DNA of 64,000 nucleotides from Nocardiopsis_C rhodophaea (GTDB lineage Bacteria; Actinomycetota; Actinomycetes; Streptosporangiales; Streptosporangiaceae): assembly GCF_039530945.1 (NCBI RefSeq), contig NZ_BAAAPC010000020.1, positions 1 through 64,000 on the forward strand. Direction: 5' to 3'. This document shows, piece after piece, positions 17,935 through 27,294 of this stretch; the first letter of the stretch is position 1; the number at the start of each line of letters is the position of its first letter. The notes beneath the pieces are model-generated. The model made no database searches, was not told the origin of the DNA, and worked only from the letters and a program-made list of their open reading frames with translations. A program made the position numbers and the translations under genes.

Positions 17935-18780
17935 TCAGGCTGGTGCGCGGAAGATGTCGGCATGGTCGGCCACCCACTGTTCGAAGGTTCGTCCCGGCCG
18001 ACCGGTGATCCGCTCGACCGAGTCATCGACCTCCGCGGGTGCGCCGACCAGCGAAGCGAGGGTGGTCATCAGCCAGTCGCAGATCACCGCGGGCACGCCG
18101 TGGCGCGCCAGCATGGTCTTCGCCTCGTCCTCACCGATCTCCTGGAACACGAGGTCTCGGCCGATCACGCGGCCGATCACCTCGACCTGTTCAGCCTGGG
18201 TCAGCGCCTCCGGCCCGCTGAGAGTGTACTCGCGGCCGACGTGGTCGTCCTCCAGCAGCGCCACCGCGGCGGCGTCCGCCACATCGGCTTCGTGGATCGA
18301 AGCGAGGCGGGACTCCGGGTAGACCCAGCGGACCACACCGAACTCCCGGATGGGGTAGGCCCACCAGTCCCGCGCGTTCATGGCGAACGGCCCCGGCTCC
18401 AGGAAGGTCCAGTCGACGCCGGACTCCCGCACCTGCTCCTTTACAGGGTTCCGCGCATCGCTGTCGGGAATCTCCCCACTATCGACGGCCGAGGTCAGGA
18501 CCGCCATGCGGTCGAGCCCGGCCTCCTTGACCGCGGTCATGACGTTGTGCACCGTCCCGGCGTCGGAGAACAGGTACATGCGGTCCACGCCCTCCAGAGC
18601 CGCGCGCAGCGACCCCGGATCGTCGAAGTTTCCCTCGCTGACCTCGGCTTCCGGAGGCAGACGGTGGCTCGCGTTCCGGGCGTCCCGGGTCAGCGCGCGC
18701 ACCTGCTGCCCCGACTCCAGCAATCGGTCGACTAGGGCCCGGCCAACGGTTCCGGTCGCACCCGTCACCAAGATCTTCAT
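17935..18780 (-). CDS. NmrA-like NAD(P)-binding SDR
   Basis: A 281-residue atypical SDR with KILVTGATGTVGRALVDRLL at the N-terminus and an NmrA-type middle (LDRMAVLTSAVDSGEIPDS, then FLEPGPFAMNARDWW). There is no YxxxK, as in NmrA-like proteins. In aromatic polyketide clusters such proteins act as quinone or ketone reductases or as redox-sensing factors. The substrate is unknown. It is followed on the minus strand by no further gene until the MarR end and lies downstream of the MFS exporter, perhaps as one unit. Confidence 0.75.
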   Translation of the reverse strand: MKILVTGATGTVGRALVDRLLESGQQVRALTRDARNASHRLPPEAEVSEGNFDDPGSLRAALEGVDRMYLFSDAGTVHNVMTAVKEAGLDRMAVLTSAVDSGEIPDSDARNPVKEQVRESGVDWTFLEPGPFAMNARDWWAYPIREFGVVRWVYPESRLASIHEADVADAAAVALLEDDHVGREYTLSGPEALTQAEQVEVIGRVIGRDLVFQEIGEDEAKTMLARHGVPAVICDWLMTTLASLVGAPAEVDDSVERITGRPGRTFEQWVADHADIFRAPA

Positions 18781-18931
18781 GTCAGTCCCCTTTTCGTTCT
18801 GTCACTGTGTCGAGGGGCGCCGAATCGCGCGCCCCCACGACCCGCTGGACCGTCATCTATGTGGAACGGGGAAAGGCGAGGCCTCCTGGGCGCGCCGCTT
18901 TCCCTCGGGTTCGAACCGCCCCACCAGGGCG

Positions 18932-20593
18932 CTAGGGCCGACTCGCGGTGTCAGGCGCCGTCGGCGGAGCCGAATCGCCGTCGCCGACGGCCTCGATCGC
19001 GGTGTCATCCGAGCCTTCGCCCGCCGACTCCGTGTCGTCCCCCGGCCCGTGGCCGGAGACCCCGCCCACCGGGACATGGCGGAGCGTGAACAGCACCATG
19101 ACCGCGGCGGCGGCAAGGATCACCGCCGCGCTGCCCGCGGCCATCCGCATCCCGTCGGTGAACGCCTGGAAGGCGACGTCGAGAAGTGGCGTCGCCAACG
19201 CCTCCGGGAGTCGCTCCGCCACGGCCACAGCCCCGGGCAGGGTCTCGTGGGCGGCGTCGACGACCTCGTCGGGCACGTCGGCAGGTGCGCCCGCCATCAT
19301 GTCGGCCCGGTAGATGGCCATGCCGATGCTGCCCATGATCGCGATTCCGAGCGCGCCGCCCAGTTCCCCGGCGGTCTCCGACAGCGAGGAGGCGGCTCCG
19401 GCCCGCTCCGACGGGGCACTCGCCACCACGAGGTCAGTGCACAGCGCGGCGATCGACCCCATTCCGGCGCCGACCATGCCCACCCCGACGAGCAGAAGCG
19501 CGATCGGCGTGTCCGGCCCGATCCTGGTCAGCAGCGTCATACCGGCGGCACCGATCAGCAGCGCGCCGCCGACGACGTACGCGGGGCGAATGCGTCCCGC
19601 GAGCACGACCGACAGGACCGAGCCCACCGCGGACATGGTCACCATCGGCAGCATCCACACCCCGGCCATGATGGGCCGCAGCCCGAGCACCAGCTGCAGG
19701 TACTGCGACACGAAGAGCATGAACCCGACCAGCGCGAAAACCCCAAGCATCACCGTGATCAGGGACGCGCTAAAGGCGGAGCTGCGGAAGAGCCGCACGT
19801 CGATCAGCGGGTCGGGAAGCCGGAGCTGCCGCAGCACGACCCAGCCCCCAATCGCCAGGCCGACCACGATGGCCACCACCGGCGACCATCCAAAGCCGTC
19901 CTCGGAGAGCTTCTTCACCCCATAGATCACCGGGAGCACCGCGGCCAGCGAGAGTGCCGCGCTGACCAGGTCGAACCGGCCCGCGTTGGGATCCCGGTAC
20001 TCCGGCAGCAGGATCGGCCCCGCGACGAGAAGCAATAGCATGATGGGCACGTTGACGAGGAACACCGAACCCCACCAGAAGAACTCCAGCAGGATGCCGC
20101 CCGCCAACGGGCCGACCGCTGTTCCGGCGATGAACCCCGCCGTCCACAGCCCGATGGCCAGCTGACGCTGCCGTGGCACGACGAACATGTTGCGGATCAG
20201 GGCCAGCGTGGCCGGCATCAGTGTGGCACCGCCGATTCCGAGCAGCGCACGGGAGGCGATGAGCATCTCAGGACTGGTGGCGAACGCCGAGGCGAGCGAC
20301 GCGATGCCGAAGGCGACCGCCCCCAGCATCAGGAGCCGCCGACGACCGATCCGGTCACCGAGCGTCCCCATCGTGACGAGCAGACCGGCCAGCAGGAACG
20401 TGTAGATGTCCATGATCCACAACAGCTGGGCACTGCTCGGTTCCAGCTCCGCGCTGAGGCGCGGCAGGGCGAAGTTGAGAATGGTCACGCTCATCGCGAT
20501 GAGCAGTACCGGGAGCATCAGGACGGCGAGACCGGCCCACTCCCTGCGTCCCGCCAGAGGCGCGTATTGTGTCGACTGGTTCGTGGACTTCAT
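18932..20593 (-). CDS. MFS exporter, DHA2 (EmrB/QacA) type with 14 membrane segments
   Basis: About 553 residues. It shows the loop motif GTLGDRIGRRRLLMLGAV between segments 2 and 3, ALLGIGGATLMPATLALIR after segment 4, and paired extra segments typical of 14-TMS drug/proton antiporters. The C-terminal tail of about 45 residues is hydrophilic and acidic. It probably exports the polyketide and gives self-resistance. ATG 20593 is preferred. An in-frame GTG at 20650 would add 19 residues without a better ribosome site. It lies 18 bases from the end of the AfsR-like regulator, on the same strand. Confidence 0.88.
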   Translation of the reverse strand: MKSTNQSTQYAPLAGRREWAGLAVLMLPVLLIAMSVTILNFALPRLSAELEPSSAQLLWIMDIYTFLLAGLLVTMGTLGDRIGRRRLLMLGAVAFGIASLASAFATSPEMLIASRALLGIGGATLMPATLALIRNMFVVPRQRQLAIGLWTAGFIAGTAVGPLAGGILLEFFWWGSVFLVNVPIMLLLLVAGPILLPEYRDPNAGRFDLVSAALSLAAVLPVIYGVKKLSEDGFGWSPVVAIVVGLAIGGWVVLRQLRLPDPLIDVRLFRSSAFSASLITVMLGVFALVGFMLFVSQYLQLVLGLRPIMAGVWMLPMVTMSAVGSVLSVVLAGRIRPAYVVGGALLIGAAGMTLLTRIGPDTPIALLLVGVGMVGAGMGSIAALCTDLVVASAPSERAGAASSLSETAGELGGALGIAIMGSIGMAIYRADMMAGAPADVPDEVVDAAHETLPGAVAVAERLPEALATPLLDVAFQAFTDGMRMAAGSAAVILAAAAVMVLFTLRHVPVGGVSGHGPGDDTESAGEGSDDTAIEAVGDGDSAPPTAPDTASRP

Positions 20594-20668
20594 GGCCACC
20601 AGGGTCCGGCGCGACCCTGACCACGCCAGCACCGCGACCTGACCGCGCACGCACCGTCGTCTGACCGC

Positions 20669-23600
20669 TCATCCACCGAGATCCGCGATCGCCGCGCCGA
20701 GCTCGGTGAACACCTCCTCACGCGACAGACGGCTCCCCCGAACGTAGGCCGCGCTAAAGACCTCCGCGCCGATCATCGCGCGCGCGGCATTGGCCACCCG
20801 CGCCACGTCCCCGCACCCGACATCCCGTCCGCCCCGAACCGCGGCACTCGCCCCCAACAGCAGGGCGGCATGCTCCGCGTCACCGTCCAGCAGCGCGACG
20901 TCCGCCAGCGCCTCGGCGGCGAGCGTCACCTGGGGCAGATGCCAGGACGACATGTCCCCGACGAGGGCCCGGCGATAGCACGCGCGGGCCTGGTCGGTGT
21001 CTCCCTCAGCCTCAGCCAGGCGCCCCAGTTCGATCAGAGCCGCCTGCATCCGGACGGCCCCGCCCCCGGCCGCTCCGTCGGCGATTCCCGCGACCGACGC
21101 CTCACCGCACCGCCGCGCCTCCGCGTGGTCCCCCCTCAGCCGGGCCACCGTCCCCAGACCGCACTGGGCCGAGACCAGGACCTCTCGCGCCGAGTTCTGC
21201 CGCGCGATCTCGGTGGCCCGTTCGAAGGAGGCGCGCGCCCCGTCGAGGTCACCCCCGCGCAGCAGTCCTTCGGCGCGCAGGCGCACCAGATCCGCGCCGT
21301 CCTCGGCGGCGCCGAGCTGCTCGGTGAGGACGAGGGCTTCGTCCGTGAGCGTGAGCGTGCGTGTCAGGTCGCCCTGCCAGGCCGCGATCGCGCTCAGCCC
21401 CGCCAGGGCCTGGACCGATCCCCAGTGGTCGCCCAGCGACTGGAAGGCGGCGAGCCCACTGGTGAACGCGGACCCGGCCCGCCCCGGATCCCCCTGGTAG
21501 AACTGCAGGTAGCCGAGCACGAGCTGAGCCACGGCGCGAACCCATGGATCCGCGCTCGCCTGGCAGCGGTCCAGGAACGGCCGGATACCGGCGGATCCGC
21601 GTCCGGCCTGTCCGGCGGTCGTGGGCCAGAGCATCGCGAGCAGCGGCCAGCGCAGTGGGGCGTCGAGCCCCGCCACAATCTCCTCGGCCCGGTCCAGATA
21701 CGGTTCAGGCCGCCCGACGCCGGACACGTCCGACATCGCGTTGACCACGCACAGCACGTACTCCTCCACCAGCTCCTCCGGCGCTTGGAAGCCGATCCGC
21801 CGCAGCAGCGCACCGGCAAGGGAAGCCCCCTCGTTGTGCCGTCCGCGCAACCACCAGTACACGGATAGGGCGGCCAGCAGCCGCAGCGCCATGGTGGTGT
21901 CGTGCTCCACGGCCCAGCGCAGGGCGGCGTGCAGGTTGTCGTGCTCGGCGGACAGGAGCGGCAGCCATTCCAGCTGCGATGCATTGCGGAGATGCGGATC
22001 GGCGGCCTGGGCGAGGTCGAGGAAGTAGGCGGCGTGTGCGCGTTGGACGCCCTCCTGCTCACCGGCCTCGGCGAGGTGCTCGTCGCCGTACGCCCGGATC
22101 GTCGCCAGCATCCGGTAGCGCCGCCCGCCGTCCAACGCTTCGACGAGGGACTTCTCCACCAGGCCCGAGAGCGCGTCCGCGACTTCGTCGCTGTCTCCGC
22201 ACACCGCGCGGACGGCCGCGAGGGTGGCGCCGCCGGTGAAGACGGTGAAGCGTCGGGCAAGCCGCTGCTCGGTCTCGTCCAACAGGCTCCAGCTCCACGC
22301 CACAACCGCGCGCAGCGTCTGGTGCTTGGGCTGGGCCATGCGGTTGCCGCGCGCCAGCAGGGCGAAGCGGTCGTCCAGCCGACCGGCGATCTCGGCCAGA
22401 GGCAGGGCACGCAGACGAGCGGCGGCGAGCTCGATCGCGAGTGGCAGGCCGTCGAGCGCACGGCAGACGGCGACGATCTCCCCAACGTTGTCGGCGGTCA
22501 CGGCGAACCCGGGCCGAGCCGCGGCCGCGCGGTCGGCGAACAGACGCACCGCGGAAAAGTTGAGCGCCTCCTGGGGACAGCAGCCGACCGGGGGCAGGGG
22601 AAGCGGCGACACCGGCCATAGGGTCTCCCCCGTGATCCCCAGCGTCTCCTGGCTGGTGGCGAGAATCCGCAGGCCGGGGCAGTCGCTGAGCAGCCGCCCC
22701 GCGAGCCGTGCGGCATCCTCCAGGACGTGTTCGCAGTTGTCGAGAACGAGCAGAAGCGAGCGCTCCATCAGGGCCGCGGCCAGCCGCGCGGTGGGATCGG
22801 CCGGGGGAGGCTGACGGTCTGGTGCCAGCGATCCGACCAGGCCGGAGTCGCGCAGGCCCAACGCCGTCAGCACCGCCTGGGGCACGTCGCTTCCCGCGTC
22901 GATCAGGGACAGCTCGACGAAGCAGACCTCGCTGTCGTCGCGCCGGGCCGCCTCGACCGCGAGCCGGGTCTTGCCGACCCCGCCCGGACCGGTGAGCGTG
23001 ACCAGGCGCGCCTCACCGAGCAGGGCGCTGATCTCCGCCAGCTGTCTCTCCGCCCCGACGAAGCTGGTGAGTTGGGCGGGAATGGTCTGCATGAGGGGCG
23101 GCCGCGCACCGGACGCAGCGACGTCGCGCGGCGCCGCCATGCCGAGGGTCGCGGCGCGGGGCAACTCATCGAGCCCGGCGGGGCCCTCGGTTACCTCGGT
23201 GGGCTCGCCCCGCAGGATCGCCAGGTGGATCCGGGACAGCTCCGAGGACGGACCGACACCCAACTCCTCCGCTAACAGCGTGCGGACTTCCTCGAACACG
23301 ACCAGTGCTTCGGCTTGGCGCCCCGCAGCCTGCAGTGCACGCATCAGCTGGCCGCGCAGCCGCTCGCGCAACGGGTAGGCCGCGACGAGCTCCTCGAGCT
23401 CACTCACCAGCGCCGCACTGGCTCCGCACGCCAGCCGCGCCTCAATCCTGTTCTCGACTGCGCTCAACCGCAGTTCCGACAGGCGGTGGGCTGGAGCCGC
23501 GGCGAAGGGGGCGGTGGCGACATCGGCTAGGGCGGGCCCCCGCCAAAGGGACAGAGCTTCGCCCAACAGAGCAGAGGCACGCGCATGGTCACCCGTCACC

Positions 23601-23944
23601 AAGGCGTCCTGGCCCGCAGCGGCGAGCCATTCGAACCGGTAGGCGTCGACGTCGAGAGGATCAACCGCGAGTCGGTACCCGCCCGGGTGGGACTCCACAA
23701 GGTCGCCGCCGTCGGCGGTGCGCAGTGCGCCGCGCAGTCGGGAGATCTGGGACTGGAGGGCGTTCGCGGCCCCTACTGGGGGCGCCTCCCCGTAGACATC
23801 ATCGATCAGGCGTTCCGTACTGACCACGCGGCCGGCCTCCAACGCCAGCACGATTAACACCGCCCGCCGCCGAACCCCACCCGTGGCGACCGGGGTTCCG
23901 TCGCCACCCCACACCTCGGTCGTGCCCAGGATCCCGAACCGCAT
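20669..23944 (-). CDS. AfsR-like SARP/BTAD-NB-ARC-TPR transcriptional regulator
   Basis: About 1091 residues in three parts. Residues 1-90 are an OmpR-type winged helix (MRFGILGTTEVWGGDGTPVA). Residues 95-250 form the bacterial transcriptional activation domain. A STAND ATPase follows, with P-loop GPGGVGKTRLAVEAA and Walker B LLVLDNCEHVLEDAA. The C-terminal third holds TPR-like helical repeats. Such proteins switch between ADP and ATP states and activate antibiotic clusters. The start MRFGILG at 23944 matches where the family begins; an upstream extension of 27 residues is open but looks unconserved. It is divergent from the second rmlA copy. Confidence 0.88.
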   Translation of the reverse strand: MRFGILGTTEVWGGDGTPVATGGVRRRAVLIVLALEAGRVVSTERLIDDVYGEAPPVGAANALQSQISRLRGALRTADGGDLVESHPGGYRLAVDPLDVDAYRFEWLAAAGQDALVTGDHARASALLGEALSLWRGPALADVATAPFAAAPAHRLSELRLSAVENRIEARLACGASAALVSELEELVAAYPLRERLRGQLMRALQAAGRQAEALVVFEEVRTLLAEELGVGPSSELSRIHLAILRGEPTEVTEGPAGLDELPRAATLGMAAPRDVAASGARPPLMQTIPAQLTSFVGAERQLAEISALLGEARLVTLTGPGGVGKTRLAVEAARRDDSEVCFVELSLIDAGSDVPQAVLTALGLRDSGLVGSLAPDRQPPPADPTARLAAALMERSLLLVLDNCEHVLEDAARLAGRLLSDCPGLRILATSQETLGITGETLWPVSPLPLPPVGCCPQEALNFSAVRLFADRAAAARPGFAVTADNVGEIVAVCRALDGLPLAIELAAARLRALPLAEIAGRLDDRFALLARGNRMAQPKHQTLRAVVAWSWSLLDETEQRLARRFTVFTGGATLAAVRAVCGDSDEVADALSGLVEKSLVEALDGGRRYRMLATIRAYGDEHLAEAGEQEGVQRAHAAYFLDLAQAADPHLRNASQLEWLPLLSAEHDNLHAALRWAVEHDTTMALRLLAALSVYWWLRGRHNEGASLAGALLRRIGFQAPEELVEEYVLCVVNAMSDVSGVGRPEPYLDRAEEIVAGLDAPLRWPLLAMLWPTTAGQAGRGSAGIRPFLDRCQASADPWVRAVAQLVLGYLQFYQGDPGRAGSAFTSGLAAFQSLGDHWGSVQALAGLSAIAAWQGDLTRTLTLTDEALVLTEQLGAAEDGADLVRLRAEGLLRGGDLDGARASFERATEIARQNSAREVLVSAQCGLGTVARLRGDHAEARRCGEASVAGIADGAAGGGAVRMQAALIELGRLAEAEGDTDQARACYRRALVGDMSSWHLPQVTLAAEALADVALLDGDAEHAALLLGASAAVRGGRDVGCGDVARVANAARAMIGAEVFSAAYVRGSRLSREEVFTELGAAIADLGG

Positions 23945-24510
23945 GACACCAAGTATCACCGATTCGAAGATCGCCAGACGATGCTCCACGCCGAATTCGT
24001 CACCGATACCGGCGCCCCCACCCACCCCCTCATGGCGGAACAGTGCCGACTCCCCGGAACACGTCGGCGGGTCGGGATCCGGCGTTATCGACGGAATTCA
24101 TTTCTCTTAATAATCGTGGTCGTCGCTCAAGATACGCTCGAACATGACTAGACCGCCAGGCCAGCGGCCTGGTAGACAACAACACGTCTTGTTAGCATAG
24201 CAGTTCTTATAGCGTGGAAACCGATAATTTCGTAGGAGCAATGAAATTTGACTGATTCAGCGGGAAGAATCCACGGGCGAGCCTCGTCACAGGGAACTTG
24301 GTTGAGCAGAGCGAGCGACGTACGCTGAGTACGTCCGAGAACGGGGACACAGAGTGGACCGCTGAACGGCCTTTACCACAGTGCGACCACATTCCACATC
24401 CACCTCCCGCGCCACCGGCCATCGACGATGAACCTCCCACGGCCACGGCGCGGACACCGCACTGTCAGGGCATCCGGCGACTCCGCCATCTACCATCACA
24501 GGGGGACCTC
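23945..24510. other. Long divergent regulatory region with a hairpin
   Basis: This 566-base region between the AfsR-like gene and the intact rmlA copy is AT-rich by local standards around 24090-24260. It contains a perfect hairpin, CCAGGCC (24156-24162) and GGCCTGG (24166-24172), with a 3-nt loop. No ORF with support is seen. It should hold promoters for both genes. I could not identify convincing SARP heptamer repeats. Confidence 0.4.
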
Positions 24511-25410
24511 ATGCGCGGAATCATTCTTGCCGGCGGCACAGGGTCGCGCTTGTGGCCGATAACACGCGCAACCTCCAAGCAGTTGATGCCGGTATTCGAC
24601 AAGCCGATGATCTACTACCCGCTTTCCACCCTGATGATGGCCGGCATCAGGGAAATCCTCATAATCACGGCCGCGGATGAGCAGGAACGGTTCCGGCAAC
24701 TGCTGGGCGACGGCGCACACCTGGGCATCTCCCTGGAATACGTCTCCCAGGACCGCCCCGAAGGCATCGCCCACGCGTTCATCCTGGGCGAGAAGTTCAT
24801 CGGCCGGGATCCGGTCGCCCTCATCCTGGGCGACAACATCTTCTTCGGCTCCGGCCTCGGCCAGCAGCTGCGCACGCACACCGCCTGGAAAGGCGGGCGT
24901 ATCTTCGCCTATACGGTCGCCAACCCCACGGAATACGGAGTCGTCGAGCTCGACAGCGAGCACCGCGTCCTTTCCGTCGAGGAAAAGCCCGCCCAGCCGA
25001 AATCGAACTATGCGGTTCCCGGACTGTACTTTTATGACGCGCGGGTCGTAGAAATCGCCCATGGTCTACGCCCAAGTGAGCGGGGAGAGCTGGAGGTCTC
25101 CGACGTCAACGCGGCCTACCTGCGCGAGGGGCTGCTGGAAGTCACCGTCCTGGAACGCGGAAGCGCCTGGCTCGACACCGGAACGTTCTCGTCCCTGGTG
25201 CAAGCAGCGGAGTTCGTCCGCGTAGTCGAAGAGCGACAGGGCATGAAGATCGGCTGCGTCGAGGAGGTCGCCTGGCGGCAGGGGTTCATCGACGACGATC
25301 GACTTCGGAAGCTGGCCGAACCGCTGCGCAAGAGCGGGTACGGAGACTATCTTCTGCGGCTGCTCGAGAATGAGTCGAGGACGCGGCTGTCGACGATGAC
25401 CGCGGGGTGA
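24511..25410 (+). CDS. rmlA: Glucose-1-phosphate thymidylyltransferase, intact copy
   Basis: A 299-residue nucleotidyltransferase that makes dTDP-glucose for the sugar pathway. It has the signature MRGIILAGGTGSRLWPIT, then KQLMPVFDKPMIYYPLSTL, LILGDNIFFG for metal and phosphate binding, and VVELDSEHRVLSVEEKP. Length is standard. ATG 24511 follows GGGGGA. It stands alone, about 22 kb from the other dTDP-sugar genes whose own rmlA copy is broken. That suggests this is the functional supplier. Confidence 0.93.
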   Translation: MRGIILAGGTGSRLWPITRATSKQLMPVFDKPMIYYPLSTLMMAGIREILIITAADEQERFRQLLGDGAHLGISLEYVSQDRPEGIAHAFILGEKFIGRDPVALILGDNIFFGSGLGQQLRTHTAWKGGRIFAYTVANPTEYGVVELDSEHRVLSVEEKPAQPKSNYAVPGLYFYDARVVEIAHGLRPSERGELEVSDVNAAYLREGLLEVTVLERGSAWLDTGTFSSLVQAAEFVRVVEERQGMKIGCVEEVAWRQGFIDDDRLRKLAEPLRKSGYGDYLLRLLENESRTRLSTMTAG

Positions 25411-26202
25411 CCCCGCCCTTCCTCGGTGAGCGCCTCTCACGGGGATGGCGCATGCCCTCGACCGATGCCCCGCATGCGCCATGGGTTCTCCCCGGCGCAC
25501 CGGACATCCAATGCCGATCGACCGAGGTCATGCGGCTTTGCCTGTGGAGCCGCCGTACGGGACGCCCCAAGCCTCTTGACATCGACGACGAAGTCGCAAA
25601 CATTAGGTTCCATGGGTAGGTTATTTCCAATGCGAAGCTAGTTGGGTTCGGGGGTTCCGGGTCACACCCGACCAGGGCAGAGGGGGCTGGAGTGCGACAC
25701 AGCTAAGGCCACGGGGGTGCGGGAGGACGCGTACCCCACGGAACACCGGAGTGGTGTAACCACCGCAGCGAATTCCCGTCTCGGCGTTCCACGCCGAGAC
25801 CACGGGGTGCTCGGGCCGTGCGCACACCACCCCGGGAACGCTTGGGATATCGGAACTCCGCCCTGAGCCAGGGTTCGACGATACGGCGCCCGACGCCCAC
25901 GTCCCGATGTCGAATCCGATAAATTTCGGACATCCGGTTCTCGAGAATCATCGATAGGCGGAACAAGCCCCCCGTAGTGCATGCGCAATTCATGCGACCG
26001 CCGGCAGACAGATCAAATATCTCAGCGCGCCCGTGATCACTGATTCATAGGGTGCGATTTTTTATCACATGAGAAGGGGGTTGTCCAACGATCCCCACGT
26101 CCAAGTGTGGACATAGAGAACATTGACACCTCGACTGTCTTCACAAATATGATTGAAGTGGTGAACAATCCCCTAGGCCACAGGCTTCCCTGGATGGAAA
26201 AG
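25411..26202. other. Gene-free region with several hairpins ahead of the SARP gene
   Basis: No supported gene is seen. An 11-bp inverted repeat (25445-25455 with 25472-25482) may end the rmlA transcript. A second, GTCTCGGCGT (25778-25787) / ACGCCGAGAC (25791-25800), has a 3-nt loop and further outer pairing (CCCG with CGGG), so it is very stable. From about 25900 the sequence becomes AT-richer up to the SARP gene. It may be a structured leader or terminator; no known riboswitch consensus was recognised. GTG 26107 and ATGs at 26149 and 26194 are in frame with the SARP gene. Confidence 0.4.
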
Positions 26203-27021
26203 ATGAGATATCAGACGCTCGGAACGCTGGAAGTTATCAGCGAGCAGAACAGCTACTCGCCCGGCGGGTCCAAGATGCGTCAGGTGCTGGCGCTATTGCT
26301 GGTGAACGCCAACACCGTCGTCGGAACCGAAGCCATAATCGACGAGCTATGGAAGAACGATCCACCGCGCAGTGTCACCACAACACTGCAAACCTATATA
26401 TATCAGCTCAGAAAGGCGTTCAAACGAGAGTTTCCCGACGAGAACATCGGAGACATACTCATCACTCACGCCCCCGGATATAAGCTAAGAATACCGCTGG
26501 ATCGAATCGACGCGACTGGCTTCGAAAAGAGCGCGCGAGAAGGCCGTGCCCTCTTCGACGACGGACGATACGCGGATGCACAGGACAGGTTCGCCTCCGC
26601 CCTCTCCCTGTGGCAGGGAGAATTCATGGAGAACGTCACCCGTGGACGCCGTCTGCACAGCCATGCGGTTCTTCTGGAAGAGCTCAAAATCGAAACACTG
26701 CAGCTCAAGATCGCTGCCGAAATGCGTCTGGGGCGGAACCATGAGGTGATCTCCGAACTCCGCAGCCTAACGGAGCACCACCCACTCAATGAGTGGTTCT
26801 ACGGTCAGCTCATGTGCGCCCTGGCCCGGGCCGGCCGAAGAGGCGAGGCGCTGCACGTGTACCAGCGCCTTCGGTACAAGCTGAACAGCGATCTCGGACT
26901 GGATCCGTCAGCCGAGATCAAACGGCTTCATGTAGAGATCCTCAACGATGAGGAGGGGATCCGCGGGGTGGATTCGAGCAGCATATCCGTATTGGACATA
27001 GCGGCCATCGGGCGCTCCTAG
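26203..27021 (+). CDS. SARP-family pathway activator
   Basis: A winged-helix plus BTAD regulator of about 272 residues, the size of ActII-ORF4/DnrI-type activators. It opens MRYQTLGTLEVISEQNSYSP. The recognition part is TTLQTYIYQLRKAFK, and the BTAD has LSLWQGEFMENV and LEELKIETLQLKIAAEMRLG. SARPs bind direct heptamer repeats and recruit RNA polymerase to polyketide promoters. The KS-alpha gene follows 273 bases downstream. The start is uncertain: longer in-frame starts reach back to GTG 26107, but homologues begin at the chosen MRY. Codon use is less GC-biased than in its neighbours. Confidence 0.88.
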   Translation: MRYQTLGTLEVISEQNSYSPGGSKMRQVLALLLVNANTVVGTEAIIDELWKNDPPRSVTTTLQTYIYQLRKAFKREFPDENIGDILITHAPGYKLRIPLDRIDATGFEKSAREGRALFDDGRYADAQDRFASALSLWQGEFMENVTRGRRLHSHAVLLEELKIETLQLKIAAEMRLGRNHEVISELRSLTEHHPLNEWFYGQLMCALARAGRRGEALHVYQRLRYKLNSDLGLDPSAEIKRLHVEILNDEEGIRGVDSSSISVLDIAAIGRS

Positions 27022-27294
27022 AAATCCCCTCGAGGACGGGGAACGACGTCCACGATGCAGGCCGACCGGATTAGGGGACCACAAACGGCCGCATCGGGTT
27101 CCGGAGTTGGGCGAACGGTTTCACGGTGCGTGGTGACCCGCTGACCCTACCCCGTGATCAGGCAGAGTTCCGCAGCGGTCGGTGGATTCCAGGATCACTC
27201 AATCGTCGTTCGAGCGCGACATGGTTTCTTCCACTCTGGACACCTTCCTTAATTGTGTTGCACTGCCCAGCTGTCACAATGAACGGATTCCCTT

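Noticed and set aside
25640..25860. Cobalamin or SAM riboswitch upstream of the SARP gene
   Set aside because: The hairpins are strong but I could not match the conserved core of either class, and a SARP gene is not a usual target.
27022..27294. SARP heptamer direct repeats upstream of KS-alpha
   Set aside because: I looked for heptamers at 11- or 22-base spacing and found only weak pairs such as GGTTCC/GGTTTC 20 bases apart, not enough to call.
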